64,000 nucleotides of DNA from an uncultured Eubacteriales bacterium (lineage in GTDB: Bacteria > Bacillota > Clostridia > Oscillospirales > Acutalibacteraceae), in the NCBI GenBank assembly GCA_934464585.1, contig CAKSJY010000001.1, positions 155,838-219,837 on the forward strand, given 5' to 3'. The translations under genes and the position numbers were made by a program. Below the pieces are notes generated by a model. It ran no database searches. It worked only from the letters and a program-made list of their open reading frames with translations, and was not told the origin of the DNA. Positions 36,067 through 43,950 of the stretch are shown here, piece after piece (position 1 is the first letter of the stretch; each line of letters begins with the position of its first letter).

Positions 36067-36945
36067 TTAAAATTCAGAAATAGCTTTAATATAGTACTTT
36101 TGACCGGATACACCTTTTTCTAAGGTGTATCTCATTTTTTTCTGTGTATTAGTTTCCGAGTTGTCGCTGCTGTATGGGGTTTCTTGTGGTAGGTATAAAA
36201 CGGAAAGAATTATACTATTTGTATTTATCTTTTCTATTTGTACCGACGGAGTATAGCATTTATAACTACTTTTAGGTTTTATATGTAGAGTGTTTTCTTG
36301 TGAGTCAACATCAAAAAGTGTAGAACTATTAATGTTCTCTATATTTAAAGGACAATCCGGACCGAATAGTTCTTTTGCTGAGTTATATATATCGTCAATT
36401 GGAATTATAACATTTCCGTAATCATCAAAATTATTATAATAATCTTTAGGTTTGGATAGTATAGCATTCCATACAGAAGATTCAGCGACCATTTGCATAT
36501 CAGCTTTGCTTATATCTTCAAACGCTTGAGGATCTTGCATAACTACAGGTAATATAAATGACTCATATTCATGAGTATCTTTACTAAAAGTACTGTTTTT
36601 ATTTAAAATGAAAACTAACAATACAACCATAAATATAGATATGAGACTTAGAGCTATTGCAATAAAGACCTTCGGCCTTTTCTGAAATGAACTTTCACTT
36701 TTTGAATATTCAACATTATTAGGTACATCGGTGGAAATATTGGTGTTGTTATTTTCAAAACCAGATAAAAATGAATCATCAGCAGGACTGTAGTCTGTAT
36801 TATTTGGAGAGTCTGAAACTGGTGGAGGTGTAGGCCTTTGATAGGAAGATTTTGTAACCCCATTTTGATTATCACTTCTGTAATCTATACAAAAGGAATC
36901 TATTTCAAAGCTGTTTTTAGCGTTTTCAATTTCAGATTTTCCCAT
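36067..36945 (-). CDS. Single-pass membrane protein of unknown function
   Basis: 292 residues. A polar, Pro/Asn/Ser-rich cytoplasmic part (1-90) is followed by one membrane helix at about 93-114 (FIAIALSLISIFMVVLLVFI) after the basic QKRPK, then an outer domain of about 170 residues with CPLNIENINSSTLF and SYKCYTPSVQIEKI; the two Cys may form a disulfide. No catalytic motif seen. GGAGAG site. It is 11 bp upstream of nothing on its own strand, being the gene after proA in the leftward direction, so it may be co-transcribed with proBA. Confidence 0.65.
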   Translation of the reverse strand: MGKSEIENAKNSFEIDSFCIDYRSDNQNGVTKSSYQRPTPPPVSDSPNNTDYSPADDSFLSGFENNNTNISTDVPNNVEYSKSESSFQKRPKVFIAIALSLISIFMVVLLVFILNKNSTFSKDTHEYESFILPVVMQDPQAFEDISKADMQMVAESSVWNAILSKPKDYYNNFDDYGNVIIPIDDIYNSAKELFGPDCPLNIENINSSTLFDVDSQENTLHIKPKSSYKCYTPSVQIEKINTNSIILSVLYLPQETPYSSDNSETNTQKKMRYTLEKGVSGQKYYIKAISEF

Positions 36946-36956
36946 AGAGATCTCTC

Positions 36957-38192
36957 CTATCTAATTTGACCGTTACCGTTGATAATAAATTTTGTTGATG
37001 TAAGTTCGTTTATACCCATAGGGCCGCGCGCATGAAGTTTTTGTGTGGATATTCCTATTTCGGCACCAAGACCAAATTGACCACCATCTGTAAATCTTGT
37101 GGAAGCATTTACATATACGGCTGCAGCATCGATTTCATTTGTAAATCTCATAGCATTTTCATAATTTTCAGTAATGATAGCTTCACTGTGTTTTGTAGAA
37201 TATTCAGAAATATGAGATATTGCTTCGTCGAAACTATCGACAACTTTAACAGCTAAAATGTAATCTAAAAACTCTGTACTATAATCAGATTCGCAAGCCT
37301 TTACAATTTCATTGCCCAGGATAGCTACAGTTTTTTCGCAACCTCTTATTTCAACGTGTTTTTCATCAAGTTTAGCTTTCATTTTTGGTAGAAATTCATC
37401 TGCAATATCTTTATGTACAAGGACAGTTTCAATAGCATTACAAACTGAAGGTCTTGAGGTTTTTGCATTATTAATAATAGATACTGCCATGTCTAGGTTA
37501 GCATATTTATCGACATATACATGACAATTTCCGACGCCTGTCTCTATAACCGGTACAGTAGCATTTTCAACAACAGCTTTTATAAGTCCAGCACCTCCAC
37601 GAGGAATAAGCACGTCTAGATACTTATTCATTGTCATGAGTGCTTTAGAGGATTCCCTTGAAGTATCTTCTATAAGCTGAATAGCATCTTCAGGGAAAGA
37701 AACCTCTTTTAATGATTTTCTCATGATTTTAGTAATGGCCTTGTTCGAGTTTATTGCTTCTTTACCGCCTCTTAGTATAACGGCATTTCCTGATTTTAAG
37801 CATATTGAGGCTGCATCGGCAGTTACGTTAGGTCTTGCCTCATATATTATCCCGATAACTCCGAGGGGAACTCGTACCTTGTTTATTTTAAGGCCGTTTT
37901 CTGTTGTAAAACCATCTAAAACTTTTCCTATAGGATCCGGCATAGAAGCTACCTTTATAATACCTTCTGAAATATCTTCTATACGCTCTTTTGAAAGCTT
38001 TAGGCGATCTAAAAGAGCATCACTAAGACCAGAGGCACGTCCGTTTTCTATATCTATATTGTTAGCTTCTAATATTTCATTTTGATACTTTAAAATATTT
38101 TCGGCAATTTTTCTAAGAGCTACATTTTTGGCTTTTCCTGCCTGAGCAAGTATCTTAGCTGCAGCAGTAGCCTTTATTCCCATTTGTTCCAT
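36957..38192 (-). CDS. proA: Gamma-glutamyl phosphate reductase
   Basis: Second step of proline synthesis, reducing glutamyl phosphate to the semialdehyde with NADPH. It has the aldehyde-dehydrogenase-type fold: VPLGVIGIIYEARPNVT near residue 110, LKSGNAVILRGGKEA, the region with the catalytic Cys in TSRPSVCNAIETVLVH near 253, and ASTRFTDGGQFGLGAEIGIST at the end. 411 residues is normal. It lies 18 bp after proB in the same direction. Confidence 0.96.
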   Translation of the reverse strand: MEQMGIKATAAAKILAQAGKAKNVALRKIAENILKYQNEILEANNIDIENGRASGLSDALLDRLKLSKERIEDISEGIIKVASMPDPIGKVLDGFTTENGLKINKVRVPLGVIGIIYEARPNVTADAASICLKSGNAVILRGGKEAINSNKAITKIMRKSLKEVSFPEDAIQLIEDTSRESSKALMTMNKYLDVLIPRGGAGLIKAVVENATVPVIETGVGNCHVYVDKYANLDMAVSIINNAKTSRPSVCNAIETVLVHKDIADEFLPKMKAKLDEKHVEIRGCEKTVAILGNEIVKACESDYSTEFLDYILAVKVVDSFDEAISHISEYSTKHSEAIITENYENAMRFTNEIDAAAVYVNASTRFTDGGQFGLGAEIGISTQKLHARGPMGINELTSTKFIINGNGQIR

Positions 38193-38210
38193 AATTCATC
38201 CTTACTTCCT

Positions 38211-38990
38211 TTATATATTAGCTTTAAATATTGTACCTGGAATCTCGCCGTCAAAAATTTTATATAGGTTATTGGGATTATTACCACTCATAACACAACA
38301 ATCAATACCGGCTTTTGTTGCAAATTCAGCTGCTGATATTTTTGTTTTCATTCCGCCTGTCCCTCTGTTAGAACCGCTGGATTTTGCAAGCACCTTAATT
38401 GTATCATCTATATTAAGAACTTCTTTTATTTTTTTAGCATTTGGATTGACCCTTGGATCTTCTTCATATAGTCCATCAAAGTCAGTTAATATTACAAGTA
38501 AATCAGCTTTTACTATTTTAGAAACTATTGCTGAAAGCGTGTCGTTATCTCCAAAATTTGTTCCATCGAGTTCATCGGTAGCGACAGTATCATTTTCATT
38601 GACGATTGGAATAATTCCCATATTAAGCAATGTTTCAAATGTATTTATAACATGCTCTTTTGAGTGAGCATTGTCGATAATATCACGTGTGAGCAAAACT
38701 TGAGCAACATTATTGCTATATTCAGAAAAAAGTCTGGAATATAGAGACATTAATTCGCATTGACCTATAGCAGCTAGTGCCTGTCTTTGTTTGGTTTCAG
38801 TAGGTCGTTCCTTTAACCCAATTTTGCCCATTCCAACTGCGATAGCACCAGAACTCACGAGTATAACTTCCCTACCCGAATTATGTATTCCACTTAAAAC
38901 TTTACAAAGGCGTTCGATTCGCTTTAAGTTAGATTTACCATTTTCATAAGTAAGCGTAGATGTGCCTACTTTGACCACTATTCTTTTCAT
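38211..38990 (-). CDS. proB: Glutamate 5-kinase, short form without PUA domain
   Basis: First step of proline synthesis, forming glutamyl-5-phosphate. The amino-acid-kinase domain is complete: RIVVKVGTSTLT at the N-terminus, VSSGAIAVGMGKIG, QALAAIGQCELM, NENDTVATDEL, FGDNDTLSAIV, LTDFDGLYEEDPR and the ATP-site GTGGMKTKI. It ends at 259 residues, lacking the about 100-residue PUA domain found in E. coli ProB. GGAGG precedes the ATG and it has its own promoter. Confidence 0.95.
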   Translation of the reverse strand: MKRIVVKVGTSTLTYENGKSNLKRIERLCKVLSGIHNSGREVILVSSGAIAVGMGKIGLKERPTETKQRQALAAIGQCELMSLYSRLFSEYSNNVAQVLLTRDIIDNAHSKEHVINTFETLLNMGIIPIVNENDTVATDELDGTNFGDNDTLSAIVSKIVKADLLVILTDFDGLYEEDPRVNPNAKKIKEVLNIDDTIKVLAKSSGSNRGTGGMKTKISAAEFATKAGIDCCVMSGNNPNNLYKIFDGEIPGTIFKANI

Positions 38991-39046
38991 TTATAAACCT
39001 CCGACAAAGATAAAATCTTCCTTGTGTTAATAAAAACTTACCTTTC

Positions 39047-39075
39047 ATTTTATCACTAAACATACTGTATGGCAA
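39047..39075 (-). promoter_or_regulatory. Promoter of proBA
   Basis: Read leftward: TTGCCA (39075-39070), 17 nt, TAAAAT (39052-39047). Its -35 box lies 10 bp from the -35 box of the divergent promoter on the plus strand. Confidence 0.65.
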
Positions 39076-39084
39076 ATTGATTTA

Positions 39085-39113
39085 TTGACTTATTTATAAT
39101 TTAAAAATATAAT
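39085..39113 (+). promoter_or_regulatory. Promoter of hexapeptide-repeat gene
   Basis: TTGACT (39085-39090), 17 nt, TATAAT (39108-39113). The -10 box covers an in-frame ATG at 39112, which rules out that ATG as the start. Confidence 0.8.
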
Positions 39114-39144
39114 GGTACAGATGGAAATTTTAAGGAGGAATATT

Positions 39145-39819
39145 ATGAACGAATTAACTATAAAAGAGTTATTTAATCTAGAGTATACAATTGCACATAA
39201 AATTTTTGAAAATAAAACCTATCCTTGGGAAGTGTTGCCGGAGATAAGTGAGTTTATATTAGAACTTGGTGAAAACTTACCTAAGGATGAATATGATAAA
39301 GTCGGAGAAAATGTATGGATAGCTAAAAGTGCTGTTGTTGCTAAAAGTGCATTTATTAACGGTCCTGCTATTATTGGAAAGAATGCAGAGGTAAGGCATT
39401 GTGCATTTATTAGAGGAAATGTTATAGTGGGAGAAAATGCAGTTGTAGGGAATTCAACAGAGTTAAAAAATGTTATTCTCTTCAATAACGTTCAAGTTCC
39501 TCACTATAATTATGTAGGAGATTCAATACTTGGATACAAATCTCATATGGGTGCGGGGTCTATAACTTCAAATGTTAAATCTGACAAGACATTGGTTACT
39601 ATTTCTGTTAAAGGACAAAAAGTAGAAACAGGTTTAAAAAAATTTGGTGCAATGCTTGGAGATAATGTTGAAGTTGGATGCAACTCTGTTTTAAATCCGG
39701 GAACAATAGTTGGAAAGAACAGTAATATATATCCATTATCTATGGTAAGGGGATATGTTGAAAAAAATAGTATATACAAAAATAAGAATGAAATTGTTAA
39801 TAAAGATACCTTAAAGTAA
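39145..39819 (+). CDS. Left-handed beta-helix protein resembling GlmU acetyltransferase domain
   Basis: 224 residues. A helical N-terminus of about 50 residues (TIKELFNLEYTIAHKIFEN) is followed by hexapeptide repeats from residue 55 to 200. The stretch VPHYNYVGDSILG (His at 120) matches the GlmU acetyltransferase motif with the catalytic His, and MGAGSITSNV with FGAMLGDNVEVGCNSVLNPG match its acetyl-CoA-side repeats. Relatives are often labelled UDP-GlcNAc pyrophosphorylase, but there is no nucleotidyltransferase domain here. It may acetylate glucosamine-1-phosphate and complement the short GlmU at 364-1386; this is inference. GGAGG precedes the ATG at 39145. Confidence 0.8.
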   Translation: MNELTIKELFNLEYTIAHKIFENKTYPWEVLPEISEFILELGENLPKDEYDKVGENVWIAKSAVVAKSAFINGPAIIGKNAEVRHCAFIRGNVIVGENAVVGNSTELKNVILFNNVQVPHYNYVGDSILGYKSHMGAGSITSNVKSDKTLVTISVKGQKVETGLKKFGAMLGDNVEVGCNSVLNPGTIVGKNSNIYPLSMVRGYVEKNSIYKNKNEIVNKDTLK

Positions 39820-39887
39820 AGTATAGCATTATAGCAAAAAATAGTTTGTCGTAATTTAGTTATGATAAAGTAGTAAGGGGATTGCCT

Positions 39888-40994
39888 ATGGGAAAGAGAT
39901 ATGCGAAAAAGCAAGCTAAATCGAAGAAAATAAAAACGATTATTATAATATGCCTATTGATAGTGGTCATAGTAGCTGGTGGTTTATATTGTTACTATAA
40001 TAAGGATCATACTAAACCGGAAGAAACATATTCAAGCAATAGTGTTTCGAGTAAATCTGATGTTAAGGATGAAGGCAAATATAAAAATCCTCTAACAGGT
40101 TTATCAACCAAAGAGGATTATGCAAAAAATAGACCATATGCTATTATGATTAACAACATAGAACAAGCTCAACCACTTCTGGGAGTATCAGAGGCTGACC
40201 AAATGTATGAGTGCCTTGTAGAGGGTGGAATCACAAGGATACTTGCAGTGTTTCAAAATCCAAAAGATGTTAGACAGATAGGAAGTATAAGAAGTGCTAG
40301 GCCTGACTTTATAAATATAGCTCAGGGTTTGGATGCTATATATTTTCATATAGGTGCAAGCGTACAGGCTGACGAGATGCTTAAGAATACTACAATAGAT
40401 TCTTTTAATCTTGGCTCTTATCCGGATATGATGTGGAGAGATCAACAACGTTTAAATAATTTGGGTACAGAACATAGTGCACTTACTTCTGGACAAAAAC
40501 TTATTGATGGTGTTTTGAATGAGGGTACCAGAACCAAGTTAAAATCAAGCTATACATTTAAACAGAAATTTTCTGAGAGCGAATCTCAGGTTTTAAATGG
40601 TAGCAGTGCGACAAATATTACAGCGACATTTTCTTTCTACAAAAATACAAGTTTTATATACGACAGTGCGGAGAATGAATATTTAATATATCAATTTGGT
40701 GCCCCGCAAATGGATGATAATGCTGGTGTACAGAATACAAAGAAGAATATTATGGTTTTGCGTGTGAATTCATACACAATAGATGATGAAGGTCATATGG
40801 GTATGGATTTAGTAAATAGTGAAGGAAACGGAAAATATATAAGCAGTGGTAAATGTATAGATATTAAATGGTCAAAAGGCAGTGAAAATGAACCCATTAA
40901 ATATAAAACGACTCAGGGAAAAGATTTAATCATGATGCCGGGGCAATCTTATATTTGTGCAGTTCCACTAACGGAAAGTCTTACAATTGAATAG
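39888..40994 (+). CDS. DUF3048 (YerB-like) membrane-anchored protein
   Basis: About 368 residues with a basic N-terminus and one membrane helix (TIIIICLLIVVIVAGGLYC), then a Ser-rich linker and the DUF3048 domain, with NPLTGLSTKEDYAKNRPYAIMINN, GVSEADQMYECLVEGGITR, GSIRSARPDF and YFHIGASVQADEML. The second part (residues 230-365) is the DUF3048 C-terminal domain, ending GQSYICAVPL. It lies outside the cell, and a YerB-type Cys lipobox is not evident. The ATG at 39888 is favoured over TTG at 39882 because AAGGGG is 7 nt upstream. Function is not established in the family. Confidence 0.86.
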   Translation: MGKRYAKKQAKSKKIKTIIIICLLIVVIVAGGLYCYYNKDHTKPEETYSSNSVSSKSDVKDEGKYKNPLTGLSTKEDYAKNRPYAIMINNIEQAQPLLGVSEADQMYECLVEGGITRILAVFQNPKDVRQIGSIRSARPDFINIAQGLDAIYFHIGASVQADEMLKNTTIDSFNLGSYPDMMWRDQQRLNNLGTEHSALTSGQKLIDGVLNEGTRTKLKSSYTFKQKFSESESQVLNGSSATNITATFSFYKNTSFIYDSAENEYLIYQFGAPQMDDNAGVQNTKKNIMVLRVNSYTIDDEGHMGMDLVNSEGNGKYISSGKCIDIKWSKGSENEPIKYKTTQGKDLIMMPGQSYICAVPLTESLTIE

Positions 40995-41001
40995 CAAATA
41001 A

Positions 41002-41044
41002 AAAAGTAGACACATGGGAAGCCGCCATGTGTCTACTTTTATTT
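41002..41044 (+). terminator. Strong terminator after DUF3048 gene
   Basis: A 16-bp perfect stem (aaaagtagacacatgg / ccatgtgtctactttt) with a 7-nt loop, ending in T-rich sequence. Confidence 0.92.
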
Positions 41045-41111
41045 TATCAGTGTATATTTTACCGGACACTGTAATTAAAAGATATTTTTGTGAGAATTAG
41101 CTCTAAAATAT

Positions 41112-41790
41112 AATTGCAAAGTAGTTTCAAGTAAAATAGTATTATCAGAAGAAATACTAGACTTTTTGAGTGAGAAGTAAATAAAATAAAATTTGACTTT
41201 TTATAGAAAAGAAAGTATAATTACACCAAAAGAAAGATTTTTTAAGATATATTGTTGAAGAAAAATATACTAATCAATAAGGCAAACCGACATTTTTATA
41301 TTATAGTATGAGGTGTTGTTTATGTATGATTATAAAAAAGACAATGGACAATTGTCGAGTGAAAATGAAGTAGGAACATTTTCAGATGGAGGAAATATCT
41401 CCTCTGATTTTAAGCTGCAAAAAGAGAGTTTACCACAGTGGGCGGTAGACTGGGCAAGAAACAGATTTAACATGGACGCTCAAAATGTTAAATTTTATGT
41501 AATGGATAGGCAAGAGGTCGATGATTCTGTTGCGTTAGCCAGTGGAAATAATGTTTTTGTTACATCAGATCAAAGAAACGATGAAACAGTAATTAAGCAT
41601 GAACTAACACATATATATCAGCAGGCTATTGGTACAGCAACCGAAAGCAATGTATGTGATACTTCATTGGAAGACGAGGCAATACAAATTTCTAAGGATA
41701 GTGAGTTTTCACTTGCTAAAAACCAAACTAAAAGCGATAGATATATACTTCCTAGAGAAAGAACAAATATAGTGCAGCCTTTGGTTACTG
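41112..41790 (+). repeat. Duplicated promoter-leader-N-terminal block, copy 1
   Basis: The block comprises about 210 bp upstream plus the first 150 codons of the DUF4157 gene. It is closely matched by 43281-43950. The promoter, the leader stretch from attgttgaag to aggcaaacc, the GAGGTG ribosome site and the coding start are the most alike. Confidence 0.75.
41193..41221 (+). promoter_or_regulatory. Promoter of first DUF4157 gene
   Basis: TTGACT (41193-41198), 17 nt, TATAAT (41216-41221), then a leader of about 95 nt before the ATG. The promoter and first 40 nt of leader resemble the secD promoter at 45356-45384. Confidence 0.78.
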
Positions 41791-43019
41791 AGATTCTTGC
41801 GGGAATAGCGATAGCAGGAGCAGTAACATGGGGTGCTGTTTCTATAGTAAGGGCAGTAAAAAAATCTAAAATATGCAATAGGGCTTATAAAAATCTAGAG
41901 CGTAAAGTGGATTTAAAACTGATAAAAAAGATTTATGATGAGTTCTATTTTGCTCGCGATCAATTTAATAAACCGTCTAACACAGAAAGTTTAACTTGCT
42001 TTGAAAGATTATGTAAGTTTGCAAACGAAGACAGGTCAAAGATATTAGAAAGTAGAGACAAATTATATGACCTTTTTGAAGGTGGGGTAGTTACCTATTT
42101 ATCTAACCCATATAAAGAAAATTATTTTCAGCAATATGTTGATGGTTTAGATAAAGGATTAGGTAGGTTGACTCCTGATTTAAACAGAGCATTATATACT
42201 GAATTGGGTATACCAGATACTGTGGCTATAGCAGAGGAGAGAAATAAATCGGTTGATGATATTGTCTGTGATTTAAACATTGAGTGGGGTCGCAAACGTT
42301 TGAATGAGGAGACTGAAAAGAGGCTAAGTTCAATGTGGTCATTGTATACATCGACAGGAGGATTTAAAGCAAGAAAATTTGATAATGGACAGGAACAACG
42401 CGATTTTCTAGTAGAACGGGGTAGTGATTTATTTATTAATAATGTTGGGAGCGAAGGGGAAAGAACTTTATACCGATATACAAGTGGTTCATACCAGATA
42501 ATGATGTATGATTTGTCTATACTATTTGGAAAATCCTTTAAAGAAATGTCGTCTACTGAAATAGATGAGTATAGAGCCTTATGTGCAAAAGGATTGATTA
42601 CATTAAATCCTGAAAAACTTTCCAAAACTTACTATACTTTATTTGATATGCGCGGTACCAAGGACAGCAGTAAAAAGAAAAGGATCTTTCGACATTTAGC
42701 ACTTAATACATCGTGCTTTACAGATAAGGCAAAGATGAATGCGTTTTACGATATGAGGACAAAATTAAGTGAGAGATTAGGGATAACGGGTGGCAAAAAG
42801 GAATATATTTATTTAACTGAATCCTTAGCAGAACATTTTGAATTTATGAAAGATTATAGATGGAGAACTATTGTGATATATGCAAATTTTGTAATAAATC
42901 AGGATGAAGAGTTAAAAAAATGTAAAAAGGCTAGTGATTGGACGAAAGAAAAAATTGAAAAGTTACTCAATGATACACGTGTAAAAGCAGAGTGGTATAA
43001 GGATATCACTTTTGAGTAG
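41322..43019 (+). CDS. DUF4157 (eCIS_core) protein with variable C-terminus, copy A
   Basis: 565 residues. Residues 36-104 are a DUF4157 domain: LPQWAVDWARNRFN, the shared VALASGNNVFVTSD stretch, and the zinc-peptidase motif HELTH at 93-97 followed by IYQQ. This domain is common in effectors of extracellular contractile injection systems and in polymorphic proteins; no injection-system gene is present in this window. After a polar stretch there is a hydrophobic segment (about 154-178, EILAGIAIAGAVTWGAVSIV), then a helical region of nearly 390 residues that I cannot assign. No signal peptide. ATG chosen by GAGGTG at 6 nt. Its last 100 residues are distantly similar to those of copy B. Function unknown. 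Confidence 0.8.
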   Translation: MYDYKKDNGQLSSENEVGTFSDGGNISSDFKLQKESLPQWAVDWARNRFNMDAQNVKFYVMDRQEVDDSVALASGNNVFVTSDQRNDETVIKHELTHIYQQAIGTATESNVCDTSLEDEAIQISKDSEFSLAKNQTKSDRYILPRERTNIVQPLVTEILAGIAIAGAVTWGAVSIVRAVKKSKICNRAYKNLERKVDLKLIKKIYDEFYFARDQFNKPSNTESLTCFERLCKFANEDRSKILESRDKLYDLFEGGVVTYLSNPYKENYFQQYVDGLDKGLGRLTPDLNRALYTELGIPDTVAIAEERNKSVDDIVCDLNIEWGRKRLNEETEKRLSSMWSLYTSTGGFKARKFDNGQEQRDFLVERGSDLFINNVGSEGERTLYRYTSGSYQIMMYDLSILFGKSFKEMSSTEIDEYRALCAKGLITLNPEKLSKTYYTLFDMRGTKDSSKKKRIFRHLALNTSCFTDKAKMNAFYDMRTKLSERLGITGGKKEYIYLTESLAEHFEFMKDYRWRTIVIYANFVINQDEELKKCKKASDWTKEKIEKLLNDTRVKAEWYKDITFE

Positions 43020-43205
43020 GGTATTATAAAGGAATTCATAGGTAAGTATATAAATGTGAAGATGATGGTTTATTTCTCAATCTACTGATAATTAGGTATA
43101 TATTTTTAAATTTGACTATATGTTGTTATTTATCAGTAATTTATTTTGTTGAGATCCTTAGACGCCTATGACGTTGCATACATCAGATAACTTTCGTAAT
43201 TAATA

Positions 43206-43246
43206 AAAATGCTACATTTTCTTTGGATAGAAGGATGTAGCATTTT
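43206..43246 (+). terminator. Terminator between the DUF4157 copies
   Basis: Perfect 12-bp stem aaaatgctacat / atgtagcatttt with a 17-nt loop. The rest of the gap 43020-43205 shows no gene. Confidence 0.82.
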
Positions 43247-43280
43247 GATTTTAAGGTGTCTTTTGGTGCTGGGATGTAAG

Positions 43281-43950
43281 CGGTAATTGCGAAGTGTTTT
43301 CGAATAAAAGTAAAATTATTTAAAATATATAGTGGGCTTTTACGGAGCAGTTAAATGAAATAAAATTTGATTTTTTATAAAAAAGAAAGTATAGTTGCAC
43401 TAAAAGAAAGACTTTTTGAGATATATTGTTGAAGGAACTATACTAATCAATAAGGCAAACCAATATTTTTATTATAGTATGGGGTGTTGTTTATGTATGA
43501 TTACAAAAAAGATGATGGGCAATTATCAAAGAAGAATGATACAGGGACATTTGCGGGAGGAAACATCTCCTCTGACTTTAAGGTGCAAAAAGAGAGTTTG
43601 CCACAGTGGGCGGTAGACTGGGCAAGAAACAGATTTAATATGGACGCTAAAAATGTTAAATTTTATGTAATGGACGAGCAAGAGGCTGATGATTCTGTTG
43701 CGTTAGCTAGCGGAAATAGTATTTTTGTGACCTCAGATCAAAGAAATGATGAAGAAGTAATTAAGCATGAACTAACACATATATATCAGCAAGCTATCGG
43801 TACAGCAACCGAAAGCAACGCAGGTGACACTTCATTGGAAGACGAAGCGGTACAAGTTTCTAAAGAGGGTAATATTTCACTTGCCAAAAATCAGACTCAA
43901 AGTGGTAGATACATACTCCCAAGAGAGAAAACAAATGTAGTGCAGTCTCT
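43281..43950 (+). repeat. Duplicated promoter-leader-N-terminal block, copy 2
   Basis: Partner of 41112-41790; most differences are single substitutions and a few short indels upstream of the promoter, and similarity fades sharply after about codon 150. Confidence 0.75.
43367..43395 (+). promoter_or_regulatory. Promoter of second DUF4157 gene
   Basis: TTGATT (43367-43372), 17 nt, TATAGT (43390-43395); a slightly weaker version of the copy A promoter. Confidence 0.72.
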
